A stretch of 64,000 nucleotides of DNA. It comes from Clostridium algoriphilum (GTDB lineage Bacteria > Bacillota > Clostridia > Clostridiales > Clostridiaceae). Location of the stretch: NCBI RefSeq assembly GCF_020443705.1, contig NZ_JAIZZK010000014.1, positions 1 to 64,000 of the forward strand, written 5' to 3'. Within the stretch, counting starts at the first letter, position 1, and each line of letters opens with the position of its first letter. This document shows positions 16,329-25,768 of this stretch, piece after piece. The notes beneath the pieces were generated by a model. The model did not search any database. It saw only the letters and a list, made by a program, of their open reading frames with translations, and was not told the DNA's origin. A program made the translations under genes and the position numbers.

Positions 16329-17882
16329 TTATTTTCGTACAATTTTATTTTTAATTGTTTTCCACAAATATGTACATTCCTCAATCTTGAATATGTATGT
16401 TAGAACAAAATACAATAAACTTCCTGTTATTACGCATACTAATAAAATTATTAAATTTATAGTGAAATGAGAAGTTGTATTCATTATAATCATTTTTTTT
16501 ATTGAATAAATTACTATTCCCATAATGATAGAAGATATGGATATTTTCAATAAAGTTTTCAACATAGAACTAAAATTAATTCCTTTAAATTTTTTATTCA
16601 TTTTAATAAATAGCATTAAGGTGATGAATACAGATGAAATTGATGAAGATAATGTTAATCCTGGCACTGACATATATCTATACAAAACAGCACTAAAAGC
16701 TACATTTATTACAACCCCAACTATACTATAAATCATTGGTGTTTTAGTATCTTTAGCAGAGTAAAATGCTCTATTTAACACGTCTCGAACTCCATAAGCA
16801 ATCATAGTTGGTGAATAAAACACTAATGCTAAAGAGACTAATTTAACATCGTTTATTGTAAATTTCCCTCTTAAATATAATACACTAATTAAAGGTTCTC
16901 TTAAGATTACTATTGCAAGAGCTGCCGGTATCATAACTAAATTTATTATATTAATTGATTTAACTAAGGATTTTTTATATTCCTCATGATTATTTTGAAC
17001 TATAAAAGTAGACAATATGGGGTATATTATCATAGAAACTGCCACAGCAAAAACCTCATAGGTGAGCAGTGTTACCTTATTGGCACATTCAAGAATTGAA
17101 GTTGCTCCTTCATACAAACTCATGGCAAATGATCTATTAATAAATAAATTAAATTGCATTGTTGCAGTACTTATTATTATTGGAATCATTAATAAAAACA
17201 GTTTCCTTAAGTCTTTATCCTTAAAATTCATTTCTAATTTATATTTATATCCAAGGCTCTTAAATTTTGGAACATTTATAACGAATTGTACAAAAAATGC
17301 CAAAACCGTTGTTATTGCAAATCCAGTAAGCCCGAATTTGTCAACAAACAAACTTAAATATATTATATACATTAAATTTGCTGCGGCTGCCATTGCGGCT
17401 GGAATAGAAAATTCTTTATGAGCTTGTAACGCCCCAGCAACAACTCCTTGAAGGGTTAAAAATAGTACAGATAAGAACATTATTCTAAGTATTTTTACAG
17501 TTTCGTTAAATATTAATGGGTCATTAGATAAATTGTTTGCAAAAAAATAGACTATGTAATAAGAGCACAATATTCCAATTGCCGTAATGAGTATAGTAAA
17601 TAACATGGAAGTATTCGTTACGTTATTTACAAAACTATTTCTATCACTTAATTTTTTTTTCTCGATATAATCTGTAAGAATTGGTATTATAGTTGTGCTA
17701 AGTCCATATCCTAAACTTGTAAAAAGAAATACTACACCAAAACACCATACATATATGTCTGCTGAATGGGTAGTTCCAAATTTAGAAAACATTAAACTAT
17801 CTCTTACTATAGCTAAAATTTTACCAATTATTACAAACAGCATTACAATCATCGAACTTTTTAGAACTTTGTTTTCTTTCAT
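16329..17882 (-). CDS. MurJ/MviN-like lipid flippase
   Basis: A 517-residue membrane protein with about 14 hydrophobic helices. It matches the MurJ/MviN branch of the MOP superfamily, seen in GALQAHKEFSIPA, GATSILECANKVTLL and DVLNRAFYSAKDTKTP. MurJ flips lipid II. At the end of an exopolysaccharide operon it may instead flip the polymer repeat unit on undecaprenyl phosphate. The start at 17882 follows GGAGTG. It is the last gene of the cluster; no strong terminator is seen after it. Confidence 0.88.
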   Translation of the reverse strand: MKENKVLKSSMIVMLFVIIGKILAIVRDSLMFSKFGTTHSADIYVWCFGVVFLFTSLGYGLSTTIIPILTDYIEKKKLSDRNSFVNNVTNTSMLFTILITAIGILCSYYIVYFFANNLSNDPLIFNETVKILRIMFLSVLFLTLQGVVAGALQAHKEFSIPAAMAAAANLMYIIYLSLFVDKFGLTGFAITTVLAFFVQFVINVPKFKSLGYKYKLEMNFKDKDLRKLFLLMIPIIISTATMQFNLFINRSFAMSLYEGATSILECANKVTLLTYEVFAVAVSMIIYPILSTFIVQNNHEEYKKSLVKSINIINLVMIPAALAIVILREPLISVLYLRGKFTINDVKLVSLALVFYSPTMIAYGVRDVLNRAFYSAKDTKTPMIYSIVGVVINVAFSAVLYRYMSVPGLTLSSSISSVFITLMLFIKMNKKFKGINFSSMLKTLLKISISSIIMGIVIYSIKKMIIMNTTSHFTINLIILLVCVITGSLLYFVLTYIFKIEECTYLWKTIKNKIVRK

Positions 17883-17958
17883 TGTACACTCCATCTTTTT
17901 GTGAATTTAAGAATTAATACAGCTTAACTCTCTTTAATTTTACATATAACATATCATA

Positions 17959-19062
17959 TTAAGTATATTGATTTAGTATGTATTTATATATTTTAAAATA
18001 ATTTAACCAGAAAATCTGTATAGTGAAATCTTTTGTAACTATATTATATAAATTCTCACCTTTCACCTTTATATTAATTTTATCTAGATATGCTTCTTTC
18101 ATTGCAATATAAATATTTTCATTATCTTGCTGAGCTATTTTATACCCGCTATCGTCAGTCAGTATACTTTCTAAGTCCCCAACTTGCGTATAAATTAAGG
18201 TTTTTTTAACAACTCCTGATTCTAAAACCGTTAAAGGTGGTGCCCCTCCCTCACTTAGAGATGCTAAGACAGTAACACTTGAGGCATTTATATAATCAAT
18301 TGGATTAGTAACATTTCCTACCATAATAATTTTTTCTTCTAATTTTAATGAATATATTAACTTCTCCAATTGAACTTTTAACTCCCCATCGCCAACTAAT
18401 ACTAATTTTATGTCAGAAAATTCAGAAGTTAGTTTTTTAAACGCAAGAATAACTTCTTTATGGTTTTTTATAGGATGAAGTCTTGCAACCATAACATATA
18501 TAAATTCTTGCTTTTCTAATTTCAGTTTATTTCTTATATGTTCTGCAGATATCTTAATGCTAACTTTTTTTAAGTCTATTCCATTGTTTACAACCGCTAT
18601 GCTTCCCTTGAATTTTTTCTTTACTAATAAATTCTCCAAGTTATTTGACACACAAATATAATGCATAAAGCTTTTTAGACCCATAATACTCAGTGGAGTG
18701 AAAATTAAATATTTAAATTTATTATTAAGAAAATCATATCTAAAATCACTGTGGATTACAGCTACAGTAGGAATATTTAATTTCTTTTTTAAAAACAAAT
18801 GCATCAAGAAGGGTTTTGCACCATGAAAATTAACTATATTTATTGAGTTATGGTTTATAAAATTAACAAGCTCCATATTATTAAGTTTCTTACTAAAAAG
18901 TTTATAGCTAATATCCATCATTTTAGCTTTTGAGTAAAGTGGACCTTCTCCCATACATCCCATTATATTTTCAAAGTTTTTGTTGCTTTTACTGCATATA
19001 CTTAATACGTGATTTCCACCTCCACCATTATCATTGCCTGATATGATATGCAAAACTTTAAT
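17959..19062 (-). CDS. GT4 glycosyltransferase, probable ATT start
   Basis: A GT-B glycosyltransferase of about 367 residues with a C-terminal Glycos_transf_1 domain (YVMVARLHPIKNHKEVI, then SLSEGGAPPLTVLES). The expected beginning, KVLHIISGNDNGGGGNHV, is in frame upstream of the first standard start (TTG at 19053). A strong GGAGGAG lies seven bases before an ATT at 19060-19062, giving a normal family N-terminus. TTG would be 14 bases or more from the site and would remove the first beta strand. So I place the start at ATT. It adds a sugar to the exopolysaccharide repeat; donor and acceptor unknown. Confidence 0.82.
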   Translation of the reverse strand: MKVLHIISGNDNGGGGNHVLSICSKSNKNFENIMGCMGEGPLYSKAKMMDISYKLFSKKLNNMELVNFINHNSINIVNFHGAKPFLMHLFLKKKLNIPTVAVIHSDFRYDFLNNKFKYLIFTPLSIMGLKSFMHYICVSNNLENLLVKKKFKGSIAVVNNGIDLKKVSIKISAEHIRNKLKLEKQEFIYVMVARLHPIKNHKEVILAFKKLTSEFSDIKLVLVGDGELKVQLEKLIYSLKLEEKIIMVGNVTNPIDYINASSVTVLASLSEGGAPPLTVLESGVVKKTLIYTQVGDLESILTDDSGYKIAQQDNENIYIAMKEAYLDKINIKVKGENLYNIVTKDFTIQIFWLNYFKIYKYILNQYT

Positions 19063-19096
19063 ATGGATCTCCTCCTTTATTCCCCTTCGTCGAAAA

Positions 19097-19819
19097 CTAT
19101 TCTTTAAGTTTATTCTTATCTCTTATTACTATTAAAATAAATTTAAAAATAGATGACAATCTTTTAATCCTAAAAGGTTCCTTTGCGACTCTAAATAACC
19201 ATTCCATACCTAAATTAATCATCCATTTAGGTGCACGTTTTACATTTCCCGCTATTATATCAAAACTTCCACCAACACCCATAAATATTTTGCAAGGAAG
19301 TCTATCCATATATTTTGAAATGAAAATCTCTTGCCTTGGACATCCCATTGCAACAAATAGGACTTCTGGTTTAACTTTTTCTATATCCTTCAATATTTCT
19401 TCGCAATTATCCAGCTCAAAATACCCATCATGACTTCCTAAAACATTTAATTTACGATATTTAGTTTGTAAATTAATATTGCACATATCTACTGTTTCCT
19501 TGGTAGAACCTAACAAGTATATTCCCTTGTTTTCTTTTTCAGATTTTTTCACTATATTATCCATGACTTCTATACCTGCGATCTTTTCTTTCACTGGTTG
19601 CCTTACAATTTTTGAACAGATTACTGTACCAATTCCATCTGGGATAATAATGGATTTTTCACTTGTGAAATTATCCAACAATACATTATTTTGCATTCCA
19701 TTAAAAAGCACTTCTGGATTTCCTGAAACTATATGAACTTTCTTAAAATCACTTATATTTCCAATTAATTCTTGCATGCTCCCATTATAAATTTTGTATT
19801 TTAGAATTCTTGTTGTCAT
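19097..19819 (-). CDS. WecG/TagA/CpsF-family glycosyltransferase
   Basis: A 240-residue GT26 enzyme. Family hallmarks are GNPEVLFNG at the start, PDGIGTV, GSTKETVDMC and the central VAMGCPRQEIFISKY followed by GVGGSFDIIAG. Relatives transfer N-acetylmannosamine(uronate) or similar sugars onto an undecaprenyl-linked sugar early in wall or capsule polymer synthesis. GGGAGGG precedes the ATG. It lies between the O-antigen-ligase-like gene and the GT4 gene. Confidence 0.92.
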   Translation of the reverse strand: MTTRILKYKIYNGSMQELIGNISDFKKVHIVSGNPEVLFNGMQNNVLLDNFTSEKSIIIPDGIGTVICSKIVRQPVKEKIAGIEVMDNIVKKSEKENKGIYLLGSTKETVDMCNINLQTKYRKLNVLGSHDGYFELDNCEEILKDIEKVKPEVLFVAMGCPRQEIFISKYMDRLPCKIFMGVGGSFDIIAGNVKRAPKWMINLGMEWLFRVAKEPFRIKRLSSIFKFILIVIRDKNKLKE

Positions 19820-19885
19820 AAGACCCTCCCAATAATTTACATTTTATAGATGTGCCTATAATATTAAATTATCTACAATAATTGA

Positions 19886-21097
19886 TTATGTCAGTTTTTG
19901 TATATCACTTTTACTATCATTTAATAATGCTTCTACTGTAGCTAATAAAAACCAAAAATATGTTGTTGCTTTAGGCACAAATAGTAAGTTATCTGATAGG
20001 TTCATAAATATAAAAGCAGTAACACTTGCCATTACCCCAATATAAAATGGCCTGTTGAATTTATCTTTAGTTGTACTATACAATTTTTTAATCCTAAATA
20101 GGGCTGTTACTGCTACCCCTAAGAAAGAAACTGTTCCTATTATTCCTAACTCACTCTGTATTTTTAAATATGAGTTATGAGTTGTAAAAGCCTGATATTT
20201 ATAGTATCTTAAATCTTTATACTTTTTTATATATTCAGCATATCTAGTAACGTAATTACCATTACCAACACCTAGCACTGGGTGTTCCTTTATCATTACT
20301 AAAGCCGTTTTCCAAATTTTAAGTCTTGATTCGTTTTGAGACATACTAACGATTCCCTTAACTCTTTGAAAAACTGAAGGAATAAAAAATATTAATATCC
20401 CGAAACCACCAAGAGCAAAAATCAACTTTATACTATAAATAAGTGTAAGGACTACTAACCCTAACCCAAATCCTAGCAACGCGTTTCTAGATAAAGTCAT
20501 CAATAAATTAGCGAATACTAATATTGAAAGTAATATATATGCTATTTTCTTTTTCTTATTCTTTTCATAAATACTTAACATAATTACTGGAAAAATTATT
20601 AGTATTAGATAAGCACCGTACGTATTGGGATTAAAAAGCGTAGCAGCTATCTTTGTACTTTCTCCAAATACATTTGTTTTTTTAAATGTTTCAGCTAATG
20701 CAAACCCAGTGAAATACTGTACGATTCCTATACAGCTTAAAACAAAGGATGTAAATATATAGCATTTCAACAAAACATTTATTTGTTTCCTATTATTTAT
20801 CTCATATTTTATAATAAAATACAAAAATATATACGATATAAATCTTGCACTTTCACTTAATGCTAATTTTTTATCAACTGCATAAATAGTAGATGCAAGC
20901 ATCATGATTAGTAATATTGACATAAATATACTCAACTTATTTGTAAAGAAATCTATAATACCTTTAATAAAATTTTCTCTGCCTTTCTTAGACACTATTA
21001 ACTCTATAATGTAGGCAAAAATTATTAGTGCCAAAATTAAATCAGTGAATGGTATCCCCTTAAACTGAATGTCTTCTGGAATTAAAGGTAATAACAT
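19886..21097 (-). CDS. O-antigen ligase / polymerase family membrane protein
   Basis: A polytopic protein of at least 403 residues with about 11 hydrophobic helices and the periplasmic-type loop of Wzy_C/WaaL relatives, including GVGNGNYVTRYAEY and HNSYLKIQSELGIIG. It would polymerise or ligate the polysaccharide at the outer face of the membrane. The annotated ATG at 21097 has no ribosome site. The frame remains open upstream with a hydrophobic extension to a GAGGTGG site at 21150-21156. The only codons there that could start it are ATT or ATC near 21145, so the true protein may be 16 residues longer. Confidence 0.85.
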   Translation of the reverse strand: MLLPLIPEDIQFKGIPFTDLILALIIFAYIIELIVSKKGRENFIKGIIDFFTNKLSIFMSILLIMMLASTIYAVDKKLALSESARFISYIFLYFIIKYEINNRKQINVLLKCYIFTSFVLSCIGIVQYFTGFALAETFKKTNVFGESTKIAATLFNPNTYGAYLILIIFPVIMLSIYEKNKKKKIAYILLSILVFANLLMTLSRNALLGFGLGLVVLTLIYSIKLIFALGGFGILIFFIPSVFQRVKGIVSMSQNESRLKIWKTALVMIKEHPVLGVGNGNYVTRYAEYIKKYKDLRYYKYQAFTTHNSYLKIQSELGIIGTVSFLGVAVTALFRIKKLYSTTKDKFNRPFYIGVMASVTAFIFMNLSDNLLFVPKATTYFWFLLATVEALLNDSKSDIQKLT

Positions 21098-21243
21098 AAC
21101 ATAAGCACATGTTAATGAAAATAAAATACTTTTATTAAGATTGATAATTCCACCTCATTTCAAATGGTACAAAATTATTTTAGTAATTTTGTGATTTTTA
21201 ATGCTTTCCTTCTGTCCTTCATTGTAAATTTTTACTGAATATG

Positions 21244-23094
21244 TTAACTATCTTTTGTATTCTTTCTCTTATAAGTAGGCACCTTTTTTTCCATTAAAGA
21301 TAATATGGCTTCTTTATTCTTCCCAACCACATTTTTAAACTCTTTAATAGATGTCTCAATAAAATCTATATCATTTCCAATAGGTTTTTCTACATATATT
21401 TTATCGTGCGTTGTTGACGTTAAGGCAACTTCATCCATTAGAAGCTCTTCATAAAGCTTTTCCCCTGGTCTTAATCCAACAAACTCAATTTTCACATCTA
21501 CATCTGGTTCAAGTCCTGAAAGAGTTATTAAGTCTCTTGCTAAATCAACAATTTTAACTGGCTTACCCATATCTAAAACAAATATTTCTCCACCTTTCGC
21601 CATACCTCCAGCTTGAATAACTAATTGAGCAGCTTCTGGTATTGTCATGAAAAATCTGTTTATATCTGGATGCATAACTGTTACTGGTCCTCCATGAGCT
21701 ATTTGCTTTTTAAATAGTGGAATTACTGATCCATTACTTCCTAAAACATTACCAAATCTTACAGCTACAAACTCAGTTTTACTAATTGTATCAAAAGCTT
21801 GAATTATGAGTTCACAAAATCTCTTGGTAGCACCCATAATATTTGTAGGATTTACTGCTTTATCTGTACTAATCTGAACGAATTTTTTAACACCAGCTTC
21901 ATGACTACATTTTACAACATTATAAGTTCCTATCACATTATTCTTAATGGCCTCGGCTGGGTTATTTTCCATAAGTGGCACATGTTTATGTGCTGCGGCA
22001 TGGAATACAACATCTGGTTTATGTACTTCAAAAATTTCTTTTAATCTATTAAAATCTCTAACAGACGCAATTATAAACTCTTTATTTAATTCGGGGAACT
22101 CATAATTAAGCTCCATTTGTAAATCATATGCATTATTCTCATAGATATCTAAAACTATTAATTTTTTAGGGTTAAATTTAACAATTTGTCTACATAGTTC
22201 AGAACCTATGGAACCACCACCACCTGTAACTAATATTGTTTTACCTTTAATATATTTATCAATATCTTCATTTATCAACGTAACTGGTTCTCTACCTAAT
22301 AGATCCTCAATATTTACATCACGAAGCTCATTAATATTTACTTTTTCATCTATAATTTCATATATACCTGGAATTGTTTTCAACTTACATTTAGTCTGTT
22401 TACATATGTTGAATATTTCTGTTTTGGTTCTATAATCTGCAGATGGTATAGTTATAATTATTTCTTTAACCGACTTTTCCTCGCAAATTGAAATTATTTT
22501 ATCTCTGCCCCCTAAAACTCTTATATCATTCATTACTTTACCTTTTTTAGATTCATCATCATCGATTAATCCCACAATATAATATTTAAGTTCTTTATGT
22601 TTTTTAATTTCCTTTACTAATAGTGCACCTGCATCACCAGCGCCTACAATAAGAATGTTCAAACTCTTGTCGCATTGCTTATTTTCTCCCTGGTTTTGTT
22701 CTAGTATCCTATATAGTAGTCTCGATCCCCCTAATGTAATTACACAGAGAAGCCAAAATATGATATGTACAGTAAACGGGAATCTATAGTATTCACTGTT
22801 AAATAAGGAATGACTAATTAAATAACTATATATTATAAACACGATATTTGCTAAGGATATTGAATACACTATAGATAATAATTCTTCTATAGAAGCATAT
22901 TTCCATATATTTCGATATAATTTAAATATTTTATTAAAACCAATTATTAAAATTAATACTGGTATAATTGAAAGTTTAAAGAATTCGAAGTATTTATTAG
23001 GAATGTTTAAATCAAATCTCAATAATAGGGATATATATAATGAAGCCAAAACACAAACAATATCCACTACAAAGACTCTTTTATCAGTTTTCAT
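21244..23094 (-). CDS. CapD/FlaA1-type nucleoside-diphosphate-sugar 4,6-dehydratase
   Basis: A 616-residue membrane-anchored enzyme. Four N-terminal helices are followed by a CoA-binding-like Rossmann region (VGAGDAGALLVKEI) and then the SDR dehydratase domain with VTGGGGSIGSELC (about 285) and the catalytic region STDKAVNPTNIMGATKR. It makes UDP-4-keto-6-deoxy sugars, usually from UDP-GlcNAc, as the entry point for bacillosamine- or QuiNAc-like sugars. ATG at 23094 after AGAGGA is preferred to a GTG three codons earlier. It sits downstream of galU and upstream of the ligase-like gene. Confidence 0.92.
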   Translation of the reverse strand: MKTDKRVFVVDIVCVLASLYISLLLRFDLNIPNKYFEFFKLSIIPVLILIIGFNKIFKLYRNIWKYASIEELLSIVYSISLANIVFIIYSYLISHSLFNSEYYRFPFTVHIIFWLLCVITLGGSRLLYRILEQNQGENKQCDKSLNILIVGAGDAGALLVKEIKKHKELKYYIVGLIDDDESKKGKVMNDIRVLGGRDKIISICEEKSVKEIIITIPSADYRTKTEIFNICKQTKCKLKTIPGIYEIIDEKVNINELRDVNIEDLLGREPVTLINEDIDKYIKGKTILVTGGGGSIGSELCRQIVKFNPKKLIVLDIYENNAYDLQMELNYEFPELNKEFIIASVRDFNRLKEIFEVHKPDVVFHAAAHKHVPLMENNPAEAIKNNVIGTYNVVKCSHEAGVKKFVQISTDKAVNPTNIMGATKRFCELIIQAFDTISKTEFVAVRFGNVLGSNGSVIPLFKKQIAHGGPVTVMHPDINRFFMTIPEAAQLVIQAGGMAKGGEIFVLDMGKPVKIVDLARDLITLSGLEPDVDVKIEFVGLRPGEKLYEELLMDEVALTSTTHDKIYVEKPIGNDIDFIETSIKEFKNVVGKNKEAILSLMEKKVPTYKRKNTKDS

Positions 23095-23315
23095 TAAGTT
23101 CACGTCCTCTATCTAGTTTTAAATCTTTTGTAACTCTCCTTAATCATTTTACATCATTTCTAAAATTATTCAACATATTTTTTATACTTCTATTCCGCTA
23201 AATAACAGCATACATTATTATATCCTAAATTATTCTGTTTGTATAATTTAAAAGGATTTTTTAACTATTAATTAATGTTTTGATTAATAGTTTGATTTAT
23301 AATGTACGGCAAAAT

Positions 23316-23344
23316 AAAAAAAGCCAGTTTTACTTGGCCTTTTT
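23316..23344 (-). terminator. rho-independent terminator of galU
   Basis: On the minus strand AAAAGGCCA and TGGCTTTTTTT form a hairpin with an eight-base loop and a T-run, 17 bases after the galU stop. It suggests the capD-like gene is transcribed at least partly from its own promoter. Confidence 0.65.
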
Positions 23345-23360
23345 AATAATATTATTTATT

Positions 23361-24266
23361 CTAGTTATTTTTACACTCATTATAAATTTCTTTAAACTTA
23401 TCATTGTCTTTTATAGTTAAGAGATATTTCATAAAAGCTTTTTTAAGATCATTATTTTTAAGAGCATATTCTACATTAGCTTCTAAAAATCCTTCTTTAT
23501 CCCCTACATCATATCGTCTTCCCTCAAAATTATATGCGTACATATCTTCTTCTGCTATTAAAGTTTTTAAAGCATCTGTAAGTTGAATTTCTCCACCCTT
23601 ACCTGGCTTTGTGTTCTCTAAAATATCAAATATTCTAGGTGTTATAATATATCTCCCTAGTATTGCTATATTTGAAGGTGCTTCAGAAACCTTAGGTTTT
23701 TCAACAACATCTTTGACCTTATAAACCCTATCTTTTATTGAAGACCCATCTACTATACCATATTTGCAGACTTCACTTAATGGAACCTTTTGGACTCCCA
23801 AAATTGAAGTATTATAGTCTTCATAACAATCTATAAGTTGTTTTAAGCAAGGTACTTCACTATCTACAACATCATCACCAAGCATTACAGCGAAAGGTTC
23901 ATTTCCAACAAAAGTTTTTGCACAACTTATGGCATGGCCTAGACCTTTAGGTTCTTTCTGACGTATGTAATAAATATTTGCTAAATTCGAAATATCTTGA
24001 ACCATTTTTAAAACATCATCTTTACCGTTTTTTTGCAATTGATATTCCAATTCAATTGACTTATCAAAATGATCTTCGATAGCTCTTTTATTTCTTCCAG
24101 TTATAATTAGTATTTCCTCAATTCCAGATGCAACTGCTTCCTCAATAATATACTGTATTGTAGGTTTATCAACAATTGGTAACATTTCTTTAGGTTGTGC
24201 CTTTGTAGCTGGTAGGAATCTTGTTCCAAGTCCTGCCGCTGGTATTATAGCTTTTTTAACTCTCAT
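23361..24266 (-). CDS. galU: UTP-glucose-1-phosphate uridylyltransferase
   Basis: A 301-residue nucleotidyltransferase making UDP-glucose from UTP and glucose-1-phosphate. The signature AAGLGTRFLPATKAQPKEML is at the N-terminus, with GDDVVDSE metal-site aspartates and the late EGRRYDVGDKEGF. ATG at 24266 follows GGGGAGAA; a longer frame to 24305 has no site. UDP-glucose feeds the exopolysaccharide genes and, through UDP-glucose dehydrogenase at 46065, UDP-glucuronate. Phosphoglucomutase at 27642 makes its substrate. Confidence 0.96.
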   Translation of the reverse strand: MRVKKAIIPAAGLGTRFLPATKAQPKEMLPIVDKPTIQYIIEEAVASGIEEILIITGRNKRAIEDHFDKSIELEYQLQKNGKDDVLKMVQDISNLANIYYIRQKEPKGLGHAISCAKTFVGNEPFAVMLGDDVVDSEVPCLKQLIDCYEDYNTSILGVQKVPLSEVCKYGIVDGSSIKDRVYKVKDVVEKPKVSEAPSNIAILGRYIITPRIFDILENTKPGKGGEIQLTDALKTLIAEEDMYAYNFEGRRYDVGDKEGFLEANVEYALKNNDLKKAFMKYLLTIKDNDKFKEIYNECKNN

Positions 24267-24319
24267 AGTTCTTCTCCCCTCAAATAACACATTTTTATAT
24301 TGCAACCATATTCAAAATT

Positions 24320-25051
24320 TTATTTGAAAATATTGAAAAACGAAATTTTTCCTTTTGATTTTTTAAGTTTTAGTTCTAAAAATTCCGTCAGGTCAACATT
24401 ATTAATTATATTAGTCTGATTTTCAATAATCCAATTATATAATTTAACATTTACTTTTTCAACAATTTTATATGCTTCTTTTAATTTAGTTTTTCTACTT
24501 GTAATATTATGCCCATCACTACCCAAAATATGTATCATATTCCTTTTTAAGAATTCTTGAGCTGTTTTTTTTATATCTTTGCCATTGTCACCCAATAGGC
24601 TACCAGCATTGATTTGCATCATTACACCTTGATTTATTAAATTAATAATTAAATCATGATTTTTCATGATTTTAAGATTTCTCTCTGGATGAGCTAAAAT
24701 GGGTTTTGCTCCAAGTAACATTAATTTGTAAAATACATCTTCAGTATAAATGGGAAATTGCCCATATCTTCTTTTCTTTATAGAGTTTTGGTAAATTGGG
24801 ATGCATATATATCTCAAGACCAGATAAAATCTTAATATTAAAACTTTCTTCCCTTGATGCTATAACTAACTTATCTAATTTATTAATATATTCATCTCTA
24901 GCAATTTCAAATTCCTCAGTTATAAAATGAGGAGTAGAACAAATATATTCTACACCTTATTTTCTGCAATTTTCAACATTTCAAGAGACATATTTAAACT
25001 TTTTGCTCCATCATCAACGCCGTGGATTATATGGCTGTGAAAGTCTATCAT
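24320..25051 (-). pseudogene. broken CpsB/YwqE-type PHP protein-tyrosine phosphatase
   Basis: An ATG at 25051 opens MIDFHSHIIHGVDDGAK, the metal-binding start of the PHP phosphatases that act on BY-kinases. After about 33 codons a one-base deletion near 24958 gives a TAG at 24950. The next segment (GVEYICSTPHF through SGLEIYMHP to KKIW) is in a second frame. It is then broken again near 24755-24775, where about ten residues are missing relative to the family. The final part (QFPIYTEDVFYKLM, AHPERN, GSDGHN) is in a third frame to 24320. Two independent lesions mean a true pseudogene. The cognate kinase gene next door is intact. Confidence 0.88.
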
Positions 25052-25072
25052 AAGCTAACACCTTTTGATATT

Positions 25073-25756
25073 TTAATTTTCGTTTCCATAATAGCCCTTG
25101 TAGTACTTACCATGATAACCAGTTACAGCTTCAGGTACTTTATTAAATACAATCCCAAGTATTTTTCCACCAACCTTATCTATTAATTGTTTAGCATCTA
25201 CCAATGCATTTTTTTGAGCTTCACCATAGGACGCAACAAAAACAACGCCATCTACTATTGTTGATAGAATTTGTGCATCAGTTACTGCAAGAACTGGTGG
25301 AGCATCAATAAGAACCAAATCAAATTCACCTTTTAACTCCTCAATAAAATCTCGCATTTTTTTACTTCCTAATAACTCTGCTGGATTTGGTGGAATAGGC
25401 CCACTAGTTAGTATAAAAAGATTATTAACAGTTGTCTTAACCACACATTCTTCTTTTTTTACGCCTTGAACTAATACATTTGTTAATCCTATAGAATTAG
25501 TGATACCCATTTTTTTGTGTATTGATGGTTTTCTCAAATCACAATCTACAAGGATAATTCTCATACCACTTTCAGCCATAGTTATAGCTAAATTAGACAT
25601 TACTGTACTTTTACCTTCTCCAGAACCAGAGGACGTAACTACAATAGATTTTAGCTCTTTATCTAAGGAAGAGAATTGAATATTAGTCCTTAATGTTCTA
25701 AATGCTTCCGCTGTTCTAGATTTTGGATTTTTTAATGTTATTAGTTTTTTTAACAT
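25073..25756 (-). CDS. CpsD/YwqD-type bacterial tyrosine kinase
   Basis: A 227-residue cytoplasmic BY-kinase. Walker A is SSGSGEGKST (about 42-51), Walker A' is VDCDLRKPS, and Walker B is LVLIDAPP. The tail GYHGKYYKGYYGNEN is a tyrosine cluster, the usual autophosphorylation site. It pairs with the membrane activator encoded immediately upstream (25769-26440) to control polymer length and export. GGAGGG precedes the ATG. The phosphatase that should reset it is broken. Confidence 0.95.
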   Translation of the reverse strand: MLKKLITLKNPKSRTAEAFRTLRTNIQFSSLDKELKSIVVTSSGSGEGKSTVMSNLAITMAESGMRIILVDCDLRKPSIHKKMGITNSIGLTNVLVQGVKKEECVVKTTVNNLFILTSGPIPPNPAELLGSKKMRDFIEELKGEFDLVLIDAPPVLAVTDAQILSTIVDGVVFVASYGEAQKNALVDAKQLIDKVGGKILGIVFNKVPEAVTGYHGKYYKGYYGNEN

Positions 25757-25768
25757 ATTCTCACCCTC

